Shown: positions 1 to 9,480 of the stretch, piece by piece
Numbering within the stretch: position 1 is the first letter of the stretch
Layout: each line of letters begins with the position of its first letter
From: Dysgonomonas sp. 511
Lineage (GTDB): Bacteria > Bacteroidota > Bacteroidia > Bacteroidales > Dysgonomonadaceae
Assembly (NCBI RefSeq): GCF_010501105.1
Contig: NZ_QVMQ01000001.1
Span: 183,012-247,011 of the forward strand
Length of the DNA: 64,000 nt
Direction: 5' to 3'
Notes under the pieces: model-generated
Told to the model about the DNA's origin: nothing
Databases searched by the model: none
What the model saw: only the letters and a program-made list of their open reading frames with translations
Translations under genes and position numbers: made by a program

Positions 1-1380
1 CATATTCTTTTTCGGGTCAACTTTCAGGATAAAGTACTTCAAGGCTCCCATGCCTACAGTGCGGGATATATTGTCGGCTTCAGCCTCGCTGATACCATCT
101 AGTTTACCCAGTTCTTTCGATGTCTCCTTTGCCGTAGCAACCATTTCGTCTACCAGGTCGTCGGCATCTACGACAGTACCTTCACGCGATTTCATCTTAC
201 CCTCAGGCAATTCGACCATGCCATAGGAGAAATGCAGAAGCCCTTTTCCAAATTCGAAGCCCAGTTTGTCGAGCAGGATGGACAATACTTGAAAATGGTA
301 GTTTTGTTCGTTGCCTACTACATATATCATCTTATTGATAGGATAATCGTCGAAACGAAGCTTTGCTGTCCCAATATCCTGTGTCATATATACGGATGTG
401 CCATCGGCACGAAGCAGGAGTTTATGATCGAGCCCGTCGCCTGTAAGGTCTGCCCATACAGAGCCGTCTTCTTTTTGGTAAAAGACACCCTTTTTCAGCC
501 CCTCCAGCACAGTTTCTTTTCCATCGAGGTAAGTCTGCGATTCGTAATATATTTTATCGAAATCTACACCGAGCTTTTTATAAGTCTCGTCGAAACCGGC
601 ATATACCCACGAGTTCATCTTTTCCCACAGGGATACTACTTCCATATCTCCGGCTTCCCACTTGCGAAGCATTTCGCGGGCTTCGGCCATGATAGGGGCT
701 TTTGCTTCCGCTTCTTCTTTCGACAAGCCCGAAGCCTGCAACTCTGCCAGTTCCGCTTTGTAATGCTTGTCGAACATTACGTAGTAATCACCTACCAGAT
801 GGTCGCCTTTTTTGCCTGACGATTCGGGAGTCTCTCCGTTGCCCCATTTCTGCCATGCCAACATGGATTTGCAGATATGGATGCCTCTGTCGTTTACAAT
901 GTTGGTCTTTACTATCTTATTTCCATTTGCCTTCAGCACCTCGGCCAAAGCAAAACCAAGCAGGTTGTTGCGCACATGCCCCAGATGAAGGGGTTTGTTG
1001 GTGTTCGGCGAAGAATATTCTATCATTACAAGAGGGGAGCTTTCGGTTACCTCCGTTATTCCGTAATTGGCAGTCTGATGTATTTCGTTCAATTTGCCAA
1101 GCCAGAAACCTGTAGCTATCGACAAGTTGAGAAATCCTTTTACTACATTATACTTAGCCACTTCCCCGGTGTTGGCTTCGAGCCACGCCCCTATTTCCTG
1201 CGCGGTTTGCTCAGGGCTTTTTTTCGACATTTTCAGAAATGGAAAAACAACTAACGTCAGGTGTCCTTCAAATTCTTTTCTTGTTTTCTGTATAGATACC
1301 TGTGCGGCATCTACTTCCTGCCCATATAATGCGGAAATAGCTTTTATTACCGATTCCTGTATTTTATTTTCAATATCCAT
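1..1380 (-). CDS. argS: Arginyl-tRNA synthetase, partial (C-terminus outside window)
   Basis: Class I arginyl-tRNA synthetase, which charges tRNA-Arg with arginine in the cytoplasm. The minus-strand reading starts MDIENKIQES at 1380 and stays open to base 1, giving 460 of roughly 595 expected residues. The N-terminal Add-1-like tRNA-binding domain comes first. It is followed by the class I signature in the HLGH form, in the context SSPNTNKPLHLGHVRNNLLG (near 950-1020). The last visible residues, KYFILKVDPKKNM, belong to the catalytic-domain/anticodon-domain transition typical of ArgS. The gene lies downstream of a terminator-like hairpin at 1412-1446, so it is probably transcribed separately from the gene at 1485-2942. 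Confidence 0.95.
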   Translation of the reverse strand, partial: MDIENKIQESVIKAISALYGQEVDAAQVSIQKTRKEFEGHLTLVVFPFLKMSKKSPEQTAQEIGAWLEANTGEVAKYNVVKGFLNLSIATGFWLGKLNEIHQTANYGITEVTESSPLVMIEYSSPNTNKPLHLGHVRNNLLGFALAEVLKANGNKIVKTNIVNDRGIHICKSMLAWQKWGNGETPESSGKKGDHLVGDYYVMFDKHYKAELAELQASGLSKEEAEAKAPIMAEAREMLRKWEAGDMEVVSLWEKMNSWVYAGFDETYKKLGVDFDKIYYESQTYLDGKETVLEGLKKGVFYQKEDGSVWADLTGDGLDHKLLLRADGTSVYMTQDIGTAKLRFDDYPINKMIYVVGNEQNYHFQVLSILLDKLGFEFGKGLLHFSYGMVELPEGKMKSREGTVVDADDLVDEMVATAKETSKELGKLDGISEAEADNISRTVGMGALKYFILKVDPKKNM

Positions 1381-1411
1381 ATGCAATTTTATTCGTTTGT
1401 CTGCAAAATTA

Positions 1412-1446
1412 TAAAAAAATGCCGGACAAAAACTTTGCCCGGCACT
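1412..1446 (-). terminator. Rho-independent terminator after the TPR/propeller gene
   Basis: Read on the minus strand, TGCCGGGCA and TGTCCGGCA form a stem around a short AAGTTTT-containing loop, followed by a run of seven T. It lies 40 bases past the stop of the 1485-2942 gene and just before argS. Confidence 0.75.
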
Positions 1447-1484
1447 TTATATTATCAATATTGTAACTAATGCCCCCTGAATAA

Positions 1485-2942
1485 TTAAGGGAAACTCTGT
1501 ATTTCTGCGTTACGGGCTTGTATTTCCTGCAAGGGAATGTCTTTTTGCAGTTGCTCCAATTCTTTTTCCTTAATCAACAAATCGGTCGACATTGCGGAAC
1601 GCCTTTCTTCGTTAGCCGAACTATAGTCGATACGCATCCGCGAAAGTTCTTCGTTCAGTTCTTTTTCTTTCGCCTTCAGTTGTATCACATTAAAGTAGAT
1701 GTCGCGTGCCGCTTCGTTTCTGAAATCCGTAAACATATAATATGTATATTGGTCGTTGATAACAAATTCAAAGTCTCTCGCTTGTTTTGTCTCTTCTTTT
1801 GGCGACTTCCGTGCCAATGTAATCAACGAAGAATAATCGGCATCGGGTTGCCACGAATTTTTGATAGACGATATACGTGCCCGCCCTGCTATATACTTTT
1901 CATCCGTATTATCCAGTATTTTTACTATCTGATTGGGGATGAACGTATAAATGCAGACCTTGCCGTCGGGCTGATCCCGGTCTGTAGCAAACCATCCTAC
2001 GCCTTTTTCTTCGTCGATCACCATCATATAATCGTTGCAGATAGAGTTGAACGGCATATTCAGGCGTTCGGGGGTAAGGAACGAATCGTTGTTCATATTG
2101 TAGCGCGAAACAAACAGGTCGTAGCCTCCGAGAGAATCTTCGTCTTTTGCTGCAAAGTAAATGGTAACACCATCGGCCATCATAAACGGATGATTGACAT
2201 CGCCTGTCAATCCGAAATTGTTTGAGGAAAGTTTCTTCTCATTACCAAAGTCTTTCAATAGCTTTTCCATCGAAAAGAGGGTATATCCGGCTGTGCTATC
2301 GGGCTGCCCGTAATATATCTTGTTTTCTTTCTCGTTGAAATATACTGTAGAATTGACATTCCGGTTCGCATTGAACACTTTGTTGAAATACTCCAACCGC
2401 CCTGAGCTATGGCTCATTTTATAGGCAGACAGGAAGTCTGTTTTGTCTACCACAATACTGTCTATTATCTGGATGTCTTCGGTATTATAGGCCATACGGC
2501 GCAAGCGCGACAACCGGCTTCTTTTGCCTTCGAGGCGTTCCATAGCGGCATCGTATTTCGCAATATCATCCTTCTTTCGCCGTGGTTGCTTTTTGAACAT
2601 GGTTTCATATTTATCGAAGGAAGAAGCGGCTTCTGTAAAGCGGAAATCCAGTGTATATATCTGCCCCAGATAGTAGAATGAGTCCTGTATGTTTTTTTGT
2701 GAGGCTACAAGCAGGCATTCTTCCGCCTTGGCCAAATTGCCTCCTGTTTCGAACAGGCAGACTCCATACCAGTGATTCAGGTTGGGGTCGGCAGGTTTTG
2801 CCTGATATTCGGTTTCGAATACAGGTAAAGCCTTGGCATATTCCCCTTTCAGGTACAACTGTTTGGCTTCTGCCAGTGTTTGCGAATATGCAGAAGATAA
2901 GACGCAAAACAGGAATGATATATATACAATTGCTAATTTCAT
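1485..2942 (-). CDS. Exported TPR / WD40-like (PD40) beta-propeller protein
   Basis: 485-residue exported protein. I take the start at 2942 (MKLAIVYISF) because it begins a clean signal peptide ending near SAYSQ; the frame stays open 21 codons further upstream. Residues 20-130 form TPR-like helices (LYLKGEYAKALPVFE, YGVCLFETGG). The middle has PD40-type propeller blades such as SLGGYDLFVSRYN and KGVGWFATDRD. The C-terminal 80 residues are a charged coiled coil (KAKEKELNEELSRMR). In Bacteroidota this TPR-plus-PD40 layout is common in periplasmic or outer-membrane-associated proteins, often with a C-terminal OmpA domain, which is absent here. The function is unknown. It is transcribed alone, followed by a terminator. 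Confidence 0.75.
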   Translation of the reverse strand: MKLAIVYISFLFCVLSSAYSQTLAEAKQLYLKGEYAKALPVFETEYQAKPADPNLNHWYGVCLFETGGNLAKAEECLLVASQKNIQDSFYYLGQIYTLDFRFTEAASSFDKYETMFKKQPRRKKDDIAKYDAAMERLEGKRSRLSRLRRMAYNTEDIQIIDSIVVDKTDFLSAYKMSHSSGRLEYFNKVFNANRNVNSTVYFNEKENKIYYGQPDSTAGYTLFSMEKLLKDFGNEKKLSSNNFGLTGDVNHPFMMADGVTIYFAAKDEDSLGGYDLFVSRYNMNNDSFLTPERLNMPFNSICNDYMMVIDEEKGVGWFATDRDQPDGKVCIYTFIPNQIVKILDNTDEKYIAGRARISSIKNSWQPDADYSSLITLARKSPKEETKQARDFEFVINDQYTYYMFTDFRNEAARDIYFNVIQLKAKEKELNEELSRMRIDYSSANEERRSAMSTDLLIKEKELEQLQKDIPLQEIQARNAEIQSFP

Positions 2943-3043
2943 ATAATATGTTTTATACTTTAACGGTTTCAAAGATAAAAATTTATGTAATAGCAGGCTG
3001 CTCAAACCCTAAACAAATTTCACAAACAGGCACTCACCTTTTC

Positions 3044-4123
3044 TTAAAACCATTTTTGCCTCCTCATCCACAAATAGGTTGCCAAAGCAATTACAGCCAG
3101 GATAATCCACGATACCAGATAGCCATATTTCCAGTCCATTTCGGGCATAAACTTAAAATTCATGCCCCAAACACCGACCATAAACGTAAGAGGGATAAAG
3201 AGGGTGGAAACGATTGTCAGCCGTTTTATTATTTCGTTCATTTTCAAATTATTATTGTTATAATAAAGATCGAGAAGCGAGACTAGGGATTCGTGCAGCG
3301 ACTCCAGGTCGCCCAGTGTAGCCCTCATACGGTCGTCGAAGTCGTTGAAATAAATAATATTCTCGTCAGCCACCAGCTTGTTTGTATTGTGGAGCAGGTT
3401 GTTAAACTCTTCCCTGAGCGAGACTACCGACCGTTTGATATGTGTATAACTAACCCTGCAACCGTGCAGAAAGCTTAGTGTATCGATCCTACCCTGTCCT
3501 TCTATCAACCGGGTTTCTAATTCTGCCATACGGTCTTCTATATCCATCACCGTATTCATATTGGCGTAATTGACAGCATTGAGAAGAACGTAGAGAAGAT
3601 AATCGGCTCCTTTTTGCCTTATCACCCCGTTTTTTTCTTTTATACCATCCTTGGCTTCATCGAATATAGGGCAAACTTCTTCTTGAAAACTGACAACAAA
3701 GTCTTTGCCCAGAATAAATCCGATTTGTATATCATCGAGCGTACCGGTTGTCTTATCTTGATAAAAATATGATAGCAGTGCATAAGTAGCCTTATCATAA
3801 GTAACCATCTTGACTACTTGCTGGTCCGACAACAAATCTTTAGCATCGAATATATGCAAACCGAATTTCCGGCATAGCTGACTGATAACCGAAGCATCGG
3901 ATATGCCGGTCACCCTGAACCAGTTGACTTTACCGGCGGCTATGTAATTGTTCAGAGTGGGGATACATTCGAGTGCGATGGGCTTTATTTCCGCTTGCGA
4001 TGGGTCGTACTGTATCAATTCTATAGAAACCGGGACATCCTTATCTCCGAAATAAGCAGCCTTTCCCGATAAATAGCCGGATGAATGCTTCCTGTTCGAT
4101 TTTCTGCGTACCTGCTTGTTCAT
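3044..4123 (-). CDS. corA: CorA family magnesium/divalent cation transporter
   Basis: 359-residue CorA-type channel for Mg2+ (possibly Co2+/Ni2+) in the inner membrane. A large soluble alpha/beta N-terminal domain and long stalk helix are followed by two C-terminal membrane helices. The first ends in the family signature GMN (residues 320-322, context MVGVWGMNFKF), and the second is VSWIILAVIALATYLW. The basic tail RRQKWF is typical. The gene is monocistronic and divergent from the phosphoethanolamine transferase gene, with 187 bases between them that hold promoters. Confidence 0.95.
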   Translation of the reverse strand: MNKQVRRKSNRKHSSGYLSGKAAYFGDKDVPVSIELIQYDPSQAEIKPIALECIPTLNNYIAAGKVNWFRVTGISDASVISQLCRKFGLHIFDAKDLLSDQQVVKMVTYDKATYALLSYFYQDKTTGTLDDIQIGFILGKDFVVSFQEEVCPIFDEAKDGIKEKNGVIRQKGADYLLYVLLNAVNYANMNTVMDIEDRMAELETRLIEGQGRIDTLSFLHGCRVSYTHIKRSVVSLREEFNNLLHNTNKLVADENIIYFNDFDDRMRATLGDLESLHESLVSLLDLYYNNNNLKMNEIIKRLTIVSTLFIPLTFMVGVWGMNFKFMPEMDWKYGYLVSWIILAVIALATYLWMRRQKWF

Positions 4124-4239
4124 GCTACTAGTGTTAAATCTTTTGGATTATAACAAATGATCAGGATGCTTTGTTCCAATTACATTTATAAAACAAACGT
4201 TATATATAGTCCGACAGATTACGGTTTAAAATAAAATAC

Positions 4240-4247
4240 TATATTTG
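4240..4247 (+). promoter_or_regulatory. Bacteroidota -7 promoter element
   Basis: TATATTTG matches the TAnnTTTG -7 box of the primary Bacteroidota sigma factor. It lies 63 bases upstream of the 4311 start codon. Confidence 0.55.
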
Positions 4248-4310
4248 TAGTGATAAGAAACTGGTCTGGAATCGACAAATTTTTATAAACTAATAGGACT
4301 TGCACCGCCA

Positions 4311-5939
4311 ATGAAAGAGGTTCTGGAAATACTTAAAAAGAAAAAACTACAATTCTTCTTCCTGTTTTATATTCTCCTTCTGGTTCCTATATTAAGCCCG
4401 ATGGCTCAAAACCTGACCATAATGGACAATATAGGAATATTTGCCGTATGTGGGCTTCTGTTTGTCGCCATATCCATACTGTCTCTTTTTATCAGCTCCA
4501 AAAGCGAGAAAATCATTTATTCCATACTGCTGGCTATATCCATCATTCCGGGGTCTATCTATCTGGCATACTTGCTGTTTGCGGGAGTATTGCTAGAGCA
4601 GAACAGTGTTACCAGCCTGTTCGAAACCAATCCCGACGAAAGCAAGGAATTTGTAGCCTACTACCTTAGCATATGGGTTATCACGGGTGTGTTGATATAC
4701 GCAGCCATACCGATAGTAATGATATGTTCGATGAAGTCTTTCAAACGCTTGCGGGTGAAAGATTATAAAGTATTATTTTTCTCGTCCATTATTATAATTG
4801 TTTCTATAATAAGTATAAATAAGCTATCGCAATCCGTCTATTTTATAAATATATACAAATCTTTCATTTCGTATAAAATACGGACAAAGAAAGAAATCGA
4901 AGCCATAAAAGACAGGCAAGACTTTGCCTACGAAGTAAAAACTATGCCCGGCGATACTGTGCCCAAAACCATAGTTGTAGTAATAGGCGAATCGCTCAAC
5001 AAGTACCATATGTCGCTATATGGGTACGAACGAAATACCAACCCCTTGCTATCGGCATATGGCGACAGCCTGACCGTTTACAGCAATGTAGTATCGCCGC
5101 AGGTACACACTATTCCGGTAATGCGCTCGGTACTATCAATGGCCGACTTCGAACATCCTGAATATTTTACAAAGAAACCGTCGGTATTCGAACTGTTCAA
5201 CAGAGCCGGATACAGCACTTACCTTATCAGCAACCAGGAGTTTAGCGACGAGTGCAGGTCGAGCTACGATATCCTGCTCACATTGGCTCAGAACAAATAC
5301 AATGTGGCCAAACACAAACAACACGACGACATCTGCTTGCCGGTACTGGACAAAATACTGGCACAAAAAGACAACAAAAACAAACTGGTAATCATACACC
5401 TCATTGGCAGCCATATGGCTTATGAATTCAGGTATCCGAAAGAATATATCCGGTTCAATCACCTGAAAGACGGGTTGGTTGCCGACAAGCCTTTCTGCGA
5501 CAAGAAAGCAAAATCGACTATCGACAAATATGACAATTCGGTGTTGTACAACGACTACGTTATAAACAATATCATTACCACCCTCAAGAAACAATGCGAT
5601 AGGAACACCGCCATGATATACTTTTCCGATCATGGGGAAGAACTGTACGACTATCGCGAGTTTGCAGGTCATGCCTACGAAAAGGTGTCGCCGCCAATGT
5701 GCGAAATACCATTTATGATATGGATGTGCCCACTATTTAAGGCGATGAGAGAAGACCTCGTATTCGACGGCAACCGCCCATACTCGTCCGAAGACCTTGT
5801 TTATTCCATATCCGATATAGCAGGGCTGAACTATGAAGATTATAACGACACAAGAAGCCTTTTCTCGAAAGGTTTTACTCCTCGTGAACGGTATGTAGGA
5901 AAAAAGAAGTATGAAGCCATTGTCGAAAAATTCAGATAA
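4311..5939 (+). CDS. Phosphoethanolamine transferase (EptA/MCR-like sulfatase-fold)
   Basis: 542-residue inner-membrane enzyme that probably transfers phosphoethanolamine to lipid A or another glycan. About five N-terminal membrane helices occupy residues 10-190. A periplasmic alkaline-phosphatase/sulfatase-fold domain follows. It opens with VVVIGESLNKYHMSLYGYER, where the Glu is a metal ligand; T267 in VHTIPVMRS matches the catalytic Thr of EptA, and D440-H441 in FSDHGEEL are metal ligands. The size and layout fit the EptA/EptC family. It is monocistronic and stands directly before the metal-linked pair at 5984-8731. Which acceptor it modifies cannot be read from sequence. Confidence 0.88.
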   Translation: MKEVLEILKKKKLQFFFLFYILLLVPILSPMAQNLTIMDNIGIFAVCGLLFVAISILSLFISSKSEKIIYSILLAISIIPGSIYLAYLLFAGVLLEQNSVTSLFETNPDESKEFVAYYLSIWVITGVLIYAAIPIVMICSMKSFKRLRVKDYKVLFFSSIIIIVSIISINKLSQSVYFINIYKSFISYKIRTKKEIEAIKDRQDFAYEVKTMPGDTVPKTIVVVIGESLNKYHMSLYGYERNTNPLLSAYGDSLTVYSNVVSPQVHTIPVMRSVLSMADFEHPEYFTKKPSVFELFNRAGYSTYLISNQEFSDECRSSYDILLTLAQNKYNVAKHKQHDDICLPVLDKILAQKDNKNKLVIIHLIGSHMAYEFRYPKEYIRFNHLKDGLVADKPFCDKKAKSTIDKYDNSVLYNDYVINNIITTLKKQCDRNTAMIYFSDHGEELYDYREFAGHAYEKVSPPMCEIPFMIWMCPLFKAMREDLVFDGNRPYSSEDLVYSISDIAGLNYEDYNDTRSLFSKGFTPRERYVGKKKYEAIVEKFR

Positions 5940-5967
5940 CAGCGATATTGTAATCATCTAAATTGAT

Positions 5968-5975
5968 TATCTTTG
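5968..5975 (+). promoter_or_regulatory. -7 promoter element with very short leader
   Basis: TATCTTTG is a strong TAnnTTTG match only 8 bases before the ATG at 5984. A transcript starting the usual few bases downstream would be leaderless or nearly so, unless the start codon used is further downstream. Confidence 0.55.
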
Positions 5976-5983
5976 CATCCGAT

Positions 5984-6430
5984 ATGGAAAAGCTGATAAA
6001 GAAAAGTATAATACTCGTTATTGCTGCCGCTGTGTTTTTTACAGGCGCGGGAATAACTATTATGCACTATTGCTGCTCTTCTATGTCGTATCGAGCCGTA
6101 ACTGTGATACAGCAACATACATGTTGCGCACATACGGGCAACAATGCTGCAAATAGCTGTTGCGACGAAAGCCAAAAAGCTTGCGCACACGATAGCGACG
6201 GTGCACATAAGCATTGTACCTCTACCCGCCTTTCTATCGACATAGATGCGGCATCTTTCAGGCCACATATCGCCCTGCCTTTTGTCTGGGTGTTAGATGT
6301 ATTGCCTGTGTTTACCCAATTGCTCAACTGCGATTTAGATTCGCATATACAACACCAACAAAAAGAAAATGCTCCCCCCAATATACCTCCCCGGGAGTAC
6401 TTGTCTATTATCAGGGTTCTGATTATTTGA
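5984..6430 (+). CDS. HYC_CC_PP family His/Cys-rich protein, probably metal-binding
   Basis: 148-residue protein with one N-terminal membrane segment or signal (residues 5-25). The Cys/His-rich middle includes MHYCCSSM, QHTCCAHTG, NSCCDES, ACAHDSDGAHKHC. A C-terminal section carries APPNIPPRE. The HYC, CC and PP landmarks in this order fit the small Bacteroidota family I recall as HYC_CC_PP. The number of Cys and His residues suggests binding of copper or another soft metal, which is inference. It lies 87 bases upstream of a TonB-dependent receptor, and the two probably form a metal-uptake operon. The start at 5984 is chosen because the upstream alternative would overlap the promoter. Confidence 0.7.
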   Translation: MEKLIKKSIILVIAAAVFFTGAGITIMHYCCSSMSYRAVTVIQQHTCCAHTGNNAANSCCDESQKACAHDSDGAHKHCTSTRLSIDIDAASFRPHIALPFVWVLDVLPVFTQLLNCDLDSHIQHQQKENAPPNIPPREYLSIIRVLII

Positions 6431-6517
6431 TCCTTTAAGTTATTAATCCATTTTGTTGCAAGCTGCCAAAAGCCTGTAACGCAAAACTGTATTTAATAAT
6501 TTAACAGCATACAAATA

Positions 6518-8731
6518 ATGAAAACTCTAAAACTACTCATACTCTTGCTTATATTGCCATTATTAGCCTTTGGCAAAGACATATTGAAAGGATACGTTGT
6601 CGACCAGAACAAGCAGCCGCTGATTGGCGCATCTGTTCGCTGGGAAGACGAAAAAACAGGCGTCATTACCGACGAAAAAGGCTATTTTGAAATAGCCGGC
6701 GTTGTACATAAAAACCATATGCTATTGGTATCGTATGTAGGATTCAATGACAAATCGGTACACTTACACGATTTCTCCCACGAGCTGACTGTTGTACTCG
6801 AAGAAAACAACGAACTTGCCGAGGTGGTAATAGAAAAGACGCCTCCGGGAACCATCAAATCGCGTAAGCAACTGCTCAATACAGAAAAGATAACAACAAA
6901 GGAACTGCACCGCGCCGCTTGCTGCAACCTGTCGGAAAGTTTCGAAACCAACCCCTCTGTCGATGTCTCGTTTAGCGATGCCGTAACAGGCGCAAAACAG
7001 ATACAACTGCTGGGGCTTGCCGGAACTTATGTACAAACCCTGACCGAAAACTACCCTAACTTCAGGGGAAGCGCCTCGGTCTATGGACTGGATTATGTAC
7101 CGGGGCCGTGGATGGAAAGCATACAGGTATCGAAAGGGGCGGCATCGGTAAAAAACGGCTATGAGTCTATCACCGGACAGATGAATGTGGAATATAAGAA
7201 ACCGGATCATGCCGACCCGTTGAGTCTCAATGTATTTACCAGCGATGCCGGACGCTATGAAGGAAATGCCGATGCAGCTTTCGCGTTAAGCGACAATGTA
7301 AGTACAGGGCTATTCCTGCATTATTCGAACGAGACTGCAACCCACGACGACAATGACGACAGCTTCCTGGACTCTCCCAAAAAGCACCAGTTCAATATGA
7401 TGAACCGGTGGCACTACACATCCGGGAAATATGCAGGGCAAGCCGGATTCCGGTTCTTGCAGGATTACCGTACCAGCGGGCAAACCATGCACACTCTCAA
7501 CGATGCTTCAGTAAACAAGGATAACCCGTTCGAGATATCTATAAAAGCCAACAGGGGCGAGTTTTACTCCAAGAACTCATATACCTTCGACGAAGAGCTA
7601 AACAGCAACATGGCATTGATAGTTACAGGCTCGTACCACGACCAGAAATCGCAGTATGCAGGACAAAGGTATAATGTATATGGCAACAACCTCTATGCCT
7701 CGCTAATGTTTGAGATAGAACCAACTCTGGAACACCGCCTTAGTGCAGGCTTAAGCCTGAATTGGGACAAGTATAGCCAGACTATCGACCTTTTCCAGCC
7801 GATAACTGTACAGCCTGACAAAGAGACTACCAGCGGCGGATATTTGCAATATACATTCAACAAGAACGACAAGTTTATTGCCCTTGCCGGCATCCGTGCC
7901 GACTATAGCACATTGCATAAGAAGACATTCGTAACCCCTCGCCTGCACCTTAAATATATGCCGTTCGAATGGCTGAATATGAGGGCTTCGGCAGGAAAAG
8001 GCTACCGCACTGTATTCGTTATGCCCGAAAACAGCTTCTATCTGGCAAGCAGCCGCAAAATAGAAATAGCAAACAACCTGAAACAAGAATCGGCCTGGAA
8101 CTATGGTACAAGCATCTCTTTCCACATACCGATCGGCGGCGAAGAGCTTACCATATCGGGAGAATGGTACAGGACAGACTTCGACAATCAGGTAGTTACC
8201 GATGTAGACAGCGACCCGCATAAAGTTCAATTCTACAATCTGGATGGAAAATCGTATGCCAATAGTTTTCAGGTAGAAGTATCATATCCCCTGTTCAAGG
8301 GCTTTAACATATTGGGAGCGTATCGCCGAACAATAGCTAAAACCGAATATCAGGGAAAACTATTGAAGAAACCATTGGTGAGCGACTATAAAGCATTGGC
8401 TACCGCATCGTACGAAACTCCTCTGAGTAAATGGGTATTCGACCTCACCGCCCAGTTCAACGGTGGCGGACGCATGCCTGCTCCGGATGCAAATAACCCT
8501 TTGTGGAAAAACACATTTGGCTCGTACACTATAATGAATGCCCAGATAACAAAGAACTTCCGCACATGGAGCATTTATGCCGGGGCAGAAAATATTACGG
8601 ATTTCAAGCAGAAGAATCCGATAGTATCGCCGGAAAACCCATTCGGAAACGACTTTGACGCAACAATGGTGTGGGGGCCTACAATGGGACGCAAGTTTTA
8701 TGTAGGGCTTAGGTACACAATAGGAAAATAA
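6518..8731 (+). CDS. TonB-dependent outer-membrane receptor, putative metal uptake
   Basis: 737-residue TonB-dependent receptor. A signal peptide (MKTLKLLILLLILPLLAFG) leads into a carboxypeptidase-like regulatory domain, residues 22-105 (LKGYVVDQNKQPLIGASVRW). The plug domain has the unusual motif LHRAACCNLSESFETNP, with vicinal cysteines, then a 22-strand-type barrel ending GRKFYVGLRYTIGK. The size is that of classical single-partner siderophore/metal receptors rather than SusC (about 1000 residues), and there is no SusD. The CC in the plug and the Cys/His-rich upstream neighbour point to a metal or metallophore substrate. A strong terminator follows. Confidence 0.85.
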   Translation: MKTLKLLILLLILPLLAFGKDILKGYVVDQNKQPLIGASVRWEDEKTGVITDEKGYFEIAGVVHKNHMLLVSYVGFNDKSVHLHDFSHELTVVLEENNELAEVVIEKTPPGTIKSRKQLLNTEKITTKELHRAACCNLSESFETNPSVDVSFSDAVTGAKQIQLLGLAGTYVQTLTENYPNFRGSASVYGLDYVPGPWMESIQVSKGAASVKNGYESITGQMNVEYKKPDHADPLSLNVFTSDAGRYEGNADAAFALSDNVSTGLFLHYSNETATHDDNDDSFLDSPKKHQFNMMNRWHYTSGKYAGQAGFRFLQDYRTSGQTMHTLNDASVNKDNPFEISIKANRGEFYSKNSYTFDEELNSNMALIVTGSYHDQKSQYAGQRYNVYGNNLYASLMFEIEPTLEHRLSAGLSLNWDKYSQTIDLFQPITVQPDKETTSGGYLQYTFNKNDKFIALAGIRADYSTLHKKTFVTPRLHLKYMPFEWLNMRASAGKGYRTVFVMPENSFYLASSRKIEIANNLKQESAWNYGTSISFHIPIGGEELTISGEWYRTDFDNQVVTDVDSDPHKVQFYNLDGKSYANSFQVEVSYPLFKGFNILGAYRRTIAKTEYQGKLLKKPLVSDYKALATASYETPLSKWVFDLTAQFNGGGRMPAPDANNPLWKNTFGSYTIMNAQITKNFRTWSIYAGAENITDFKQKNPIVSPENPFGNDFDATMVWGPTMGRKFYVGLRYTIGK

Positions 8732-8752
8732 GCGAAAGATCTGATATACAAG

Positions 8753-8790
8753 AAGAAGGTGTCCCAAATGTAATAAGGGGCACCTTCTTT
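8753..8790. terminator. Bidirectional terminator between convergent genes
   Basis: AAGAAGGTGTCCC pairs with GGGGCACCTTCTT around a short A/T loop, with T-rich sequence on one side and A-rich on the other. It separates the TonB receptor (+) from the AlkD-like gene (-). Confidence 0.85.
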
Positions 8791-8815
8791 ATTGTCGGCT
8801 CGACTCTATATAGAC

Positions 8816-9475
8816 TCATTGGTAATACTCAAATTCAAACGACAGGCTATCATATATTTCCCGTTTCAGTGGGTCTTCCTCATCTTTGAATGCAGCGAGT
8901 TTTTGCAGTATAGTATCGCCTTCTTCTTTCGATTGCCTGCCGATATGCTTAAGCGCAAGAATTGCAGCATTGCGCAAAAATATATCGGAAGAAATAATAT
9001 CGTCGAGAATGTATTTAAACTCTTTTGCCTGCACAGGCTCTAAGGTTTTCGAAAGCGACAACCGGGCCAGTAGCCAGTATGCAGTAGTACGTATATTCTC
9101 TTCCCGGCTATTTTTCCAGTCATATATCAGTTTATTTGCAAAGGCTAGATTCTGGAAAAGGTTTGCGCACACCTGCTCTCTGATCTCCTGGTTCGGTATT
9201 TCCTTTACCCACATCTCTGCATCGTGCTCTGTAAAAGCCGATAGTGGATAAAGTATCGTTGCCAGAATCTTGAGTTCGCGCACATCTTCCTTCCATAAGG
9301 TATTCGCCAGCCGTGCATCAGCATCGTAGTGTCGGGCTATATCTTTTATTTGCTGGATAACAAGTCCGAAGTTCAATTTATAGGCCATCCCTTTCTGGCG
9401 CATACTCGAAGAAGTCACTCCATTCATTGCCAGACGGCAACGTTTGCGCATATCGCGTATAATATCTGTATGCAT
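8816..9475 (-). CDS. DNA alkylation repair (AlkD-like, HEAT repeat) protein
   Basis: 219-residue all-helical protein with HEAT-like repeats across its length (LAKxLW-type element ARLANTLWKEDVRELKILA, then EEDPLKREIYDSL near the end). This fits the AlkD/AlkC-like DNA glycosylase superfamily, which removes N3- or N7-alkylated purines. The pattern LWxxxxxExxxLA is typical of the family. Bacteroidota AlkD-like proteins are diverse, so glycosylase activity is not certain. Its start is 6 bases after the stop of the Dabb gene, so the two form an operon. Confidence 0.7.
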   Translation of the reverse strand: MHTDIIRDMRKRCRLAMNGVTSSSMRQKGMAYKLNFGLVIQQIKDIARHYDADARLANTLWKEDVRELKILATILYPLSAFTEHDAEMWVKEIPNQEIREQVCANLFQNLAFANKLIYDWKNSREENIRTTAYWLLARLSLSKTLEPVQAKEFKYILDDIISSDIFLRNAAILALKHIGRQSKEEGDTILQKLAAFKDEEDPLKREIYDSLSFEFEYYQ

Positions 9476-9480
9476 ATTAC

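Noticed and set aside
232..1414. Several plus-strand open frames over argS
   Set aside because: They are antisense shadows of argS, whose minus frame gives a conserved class I synthetase with the HLGH motif.
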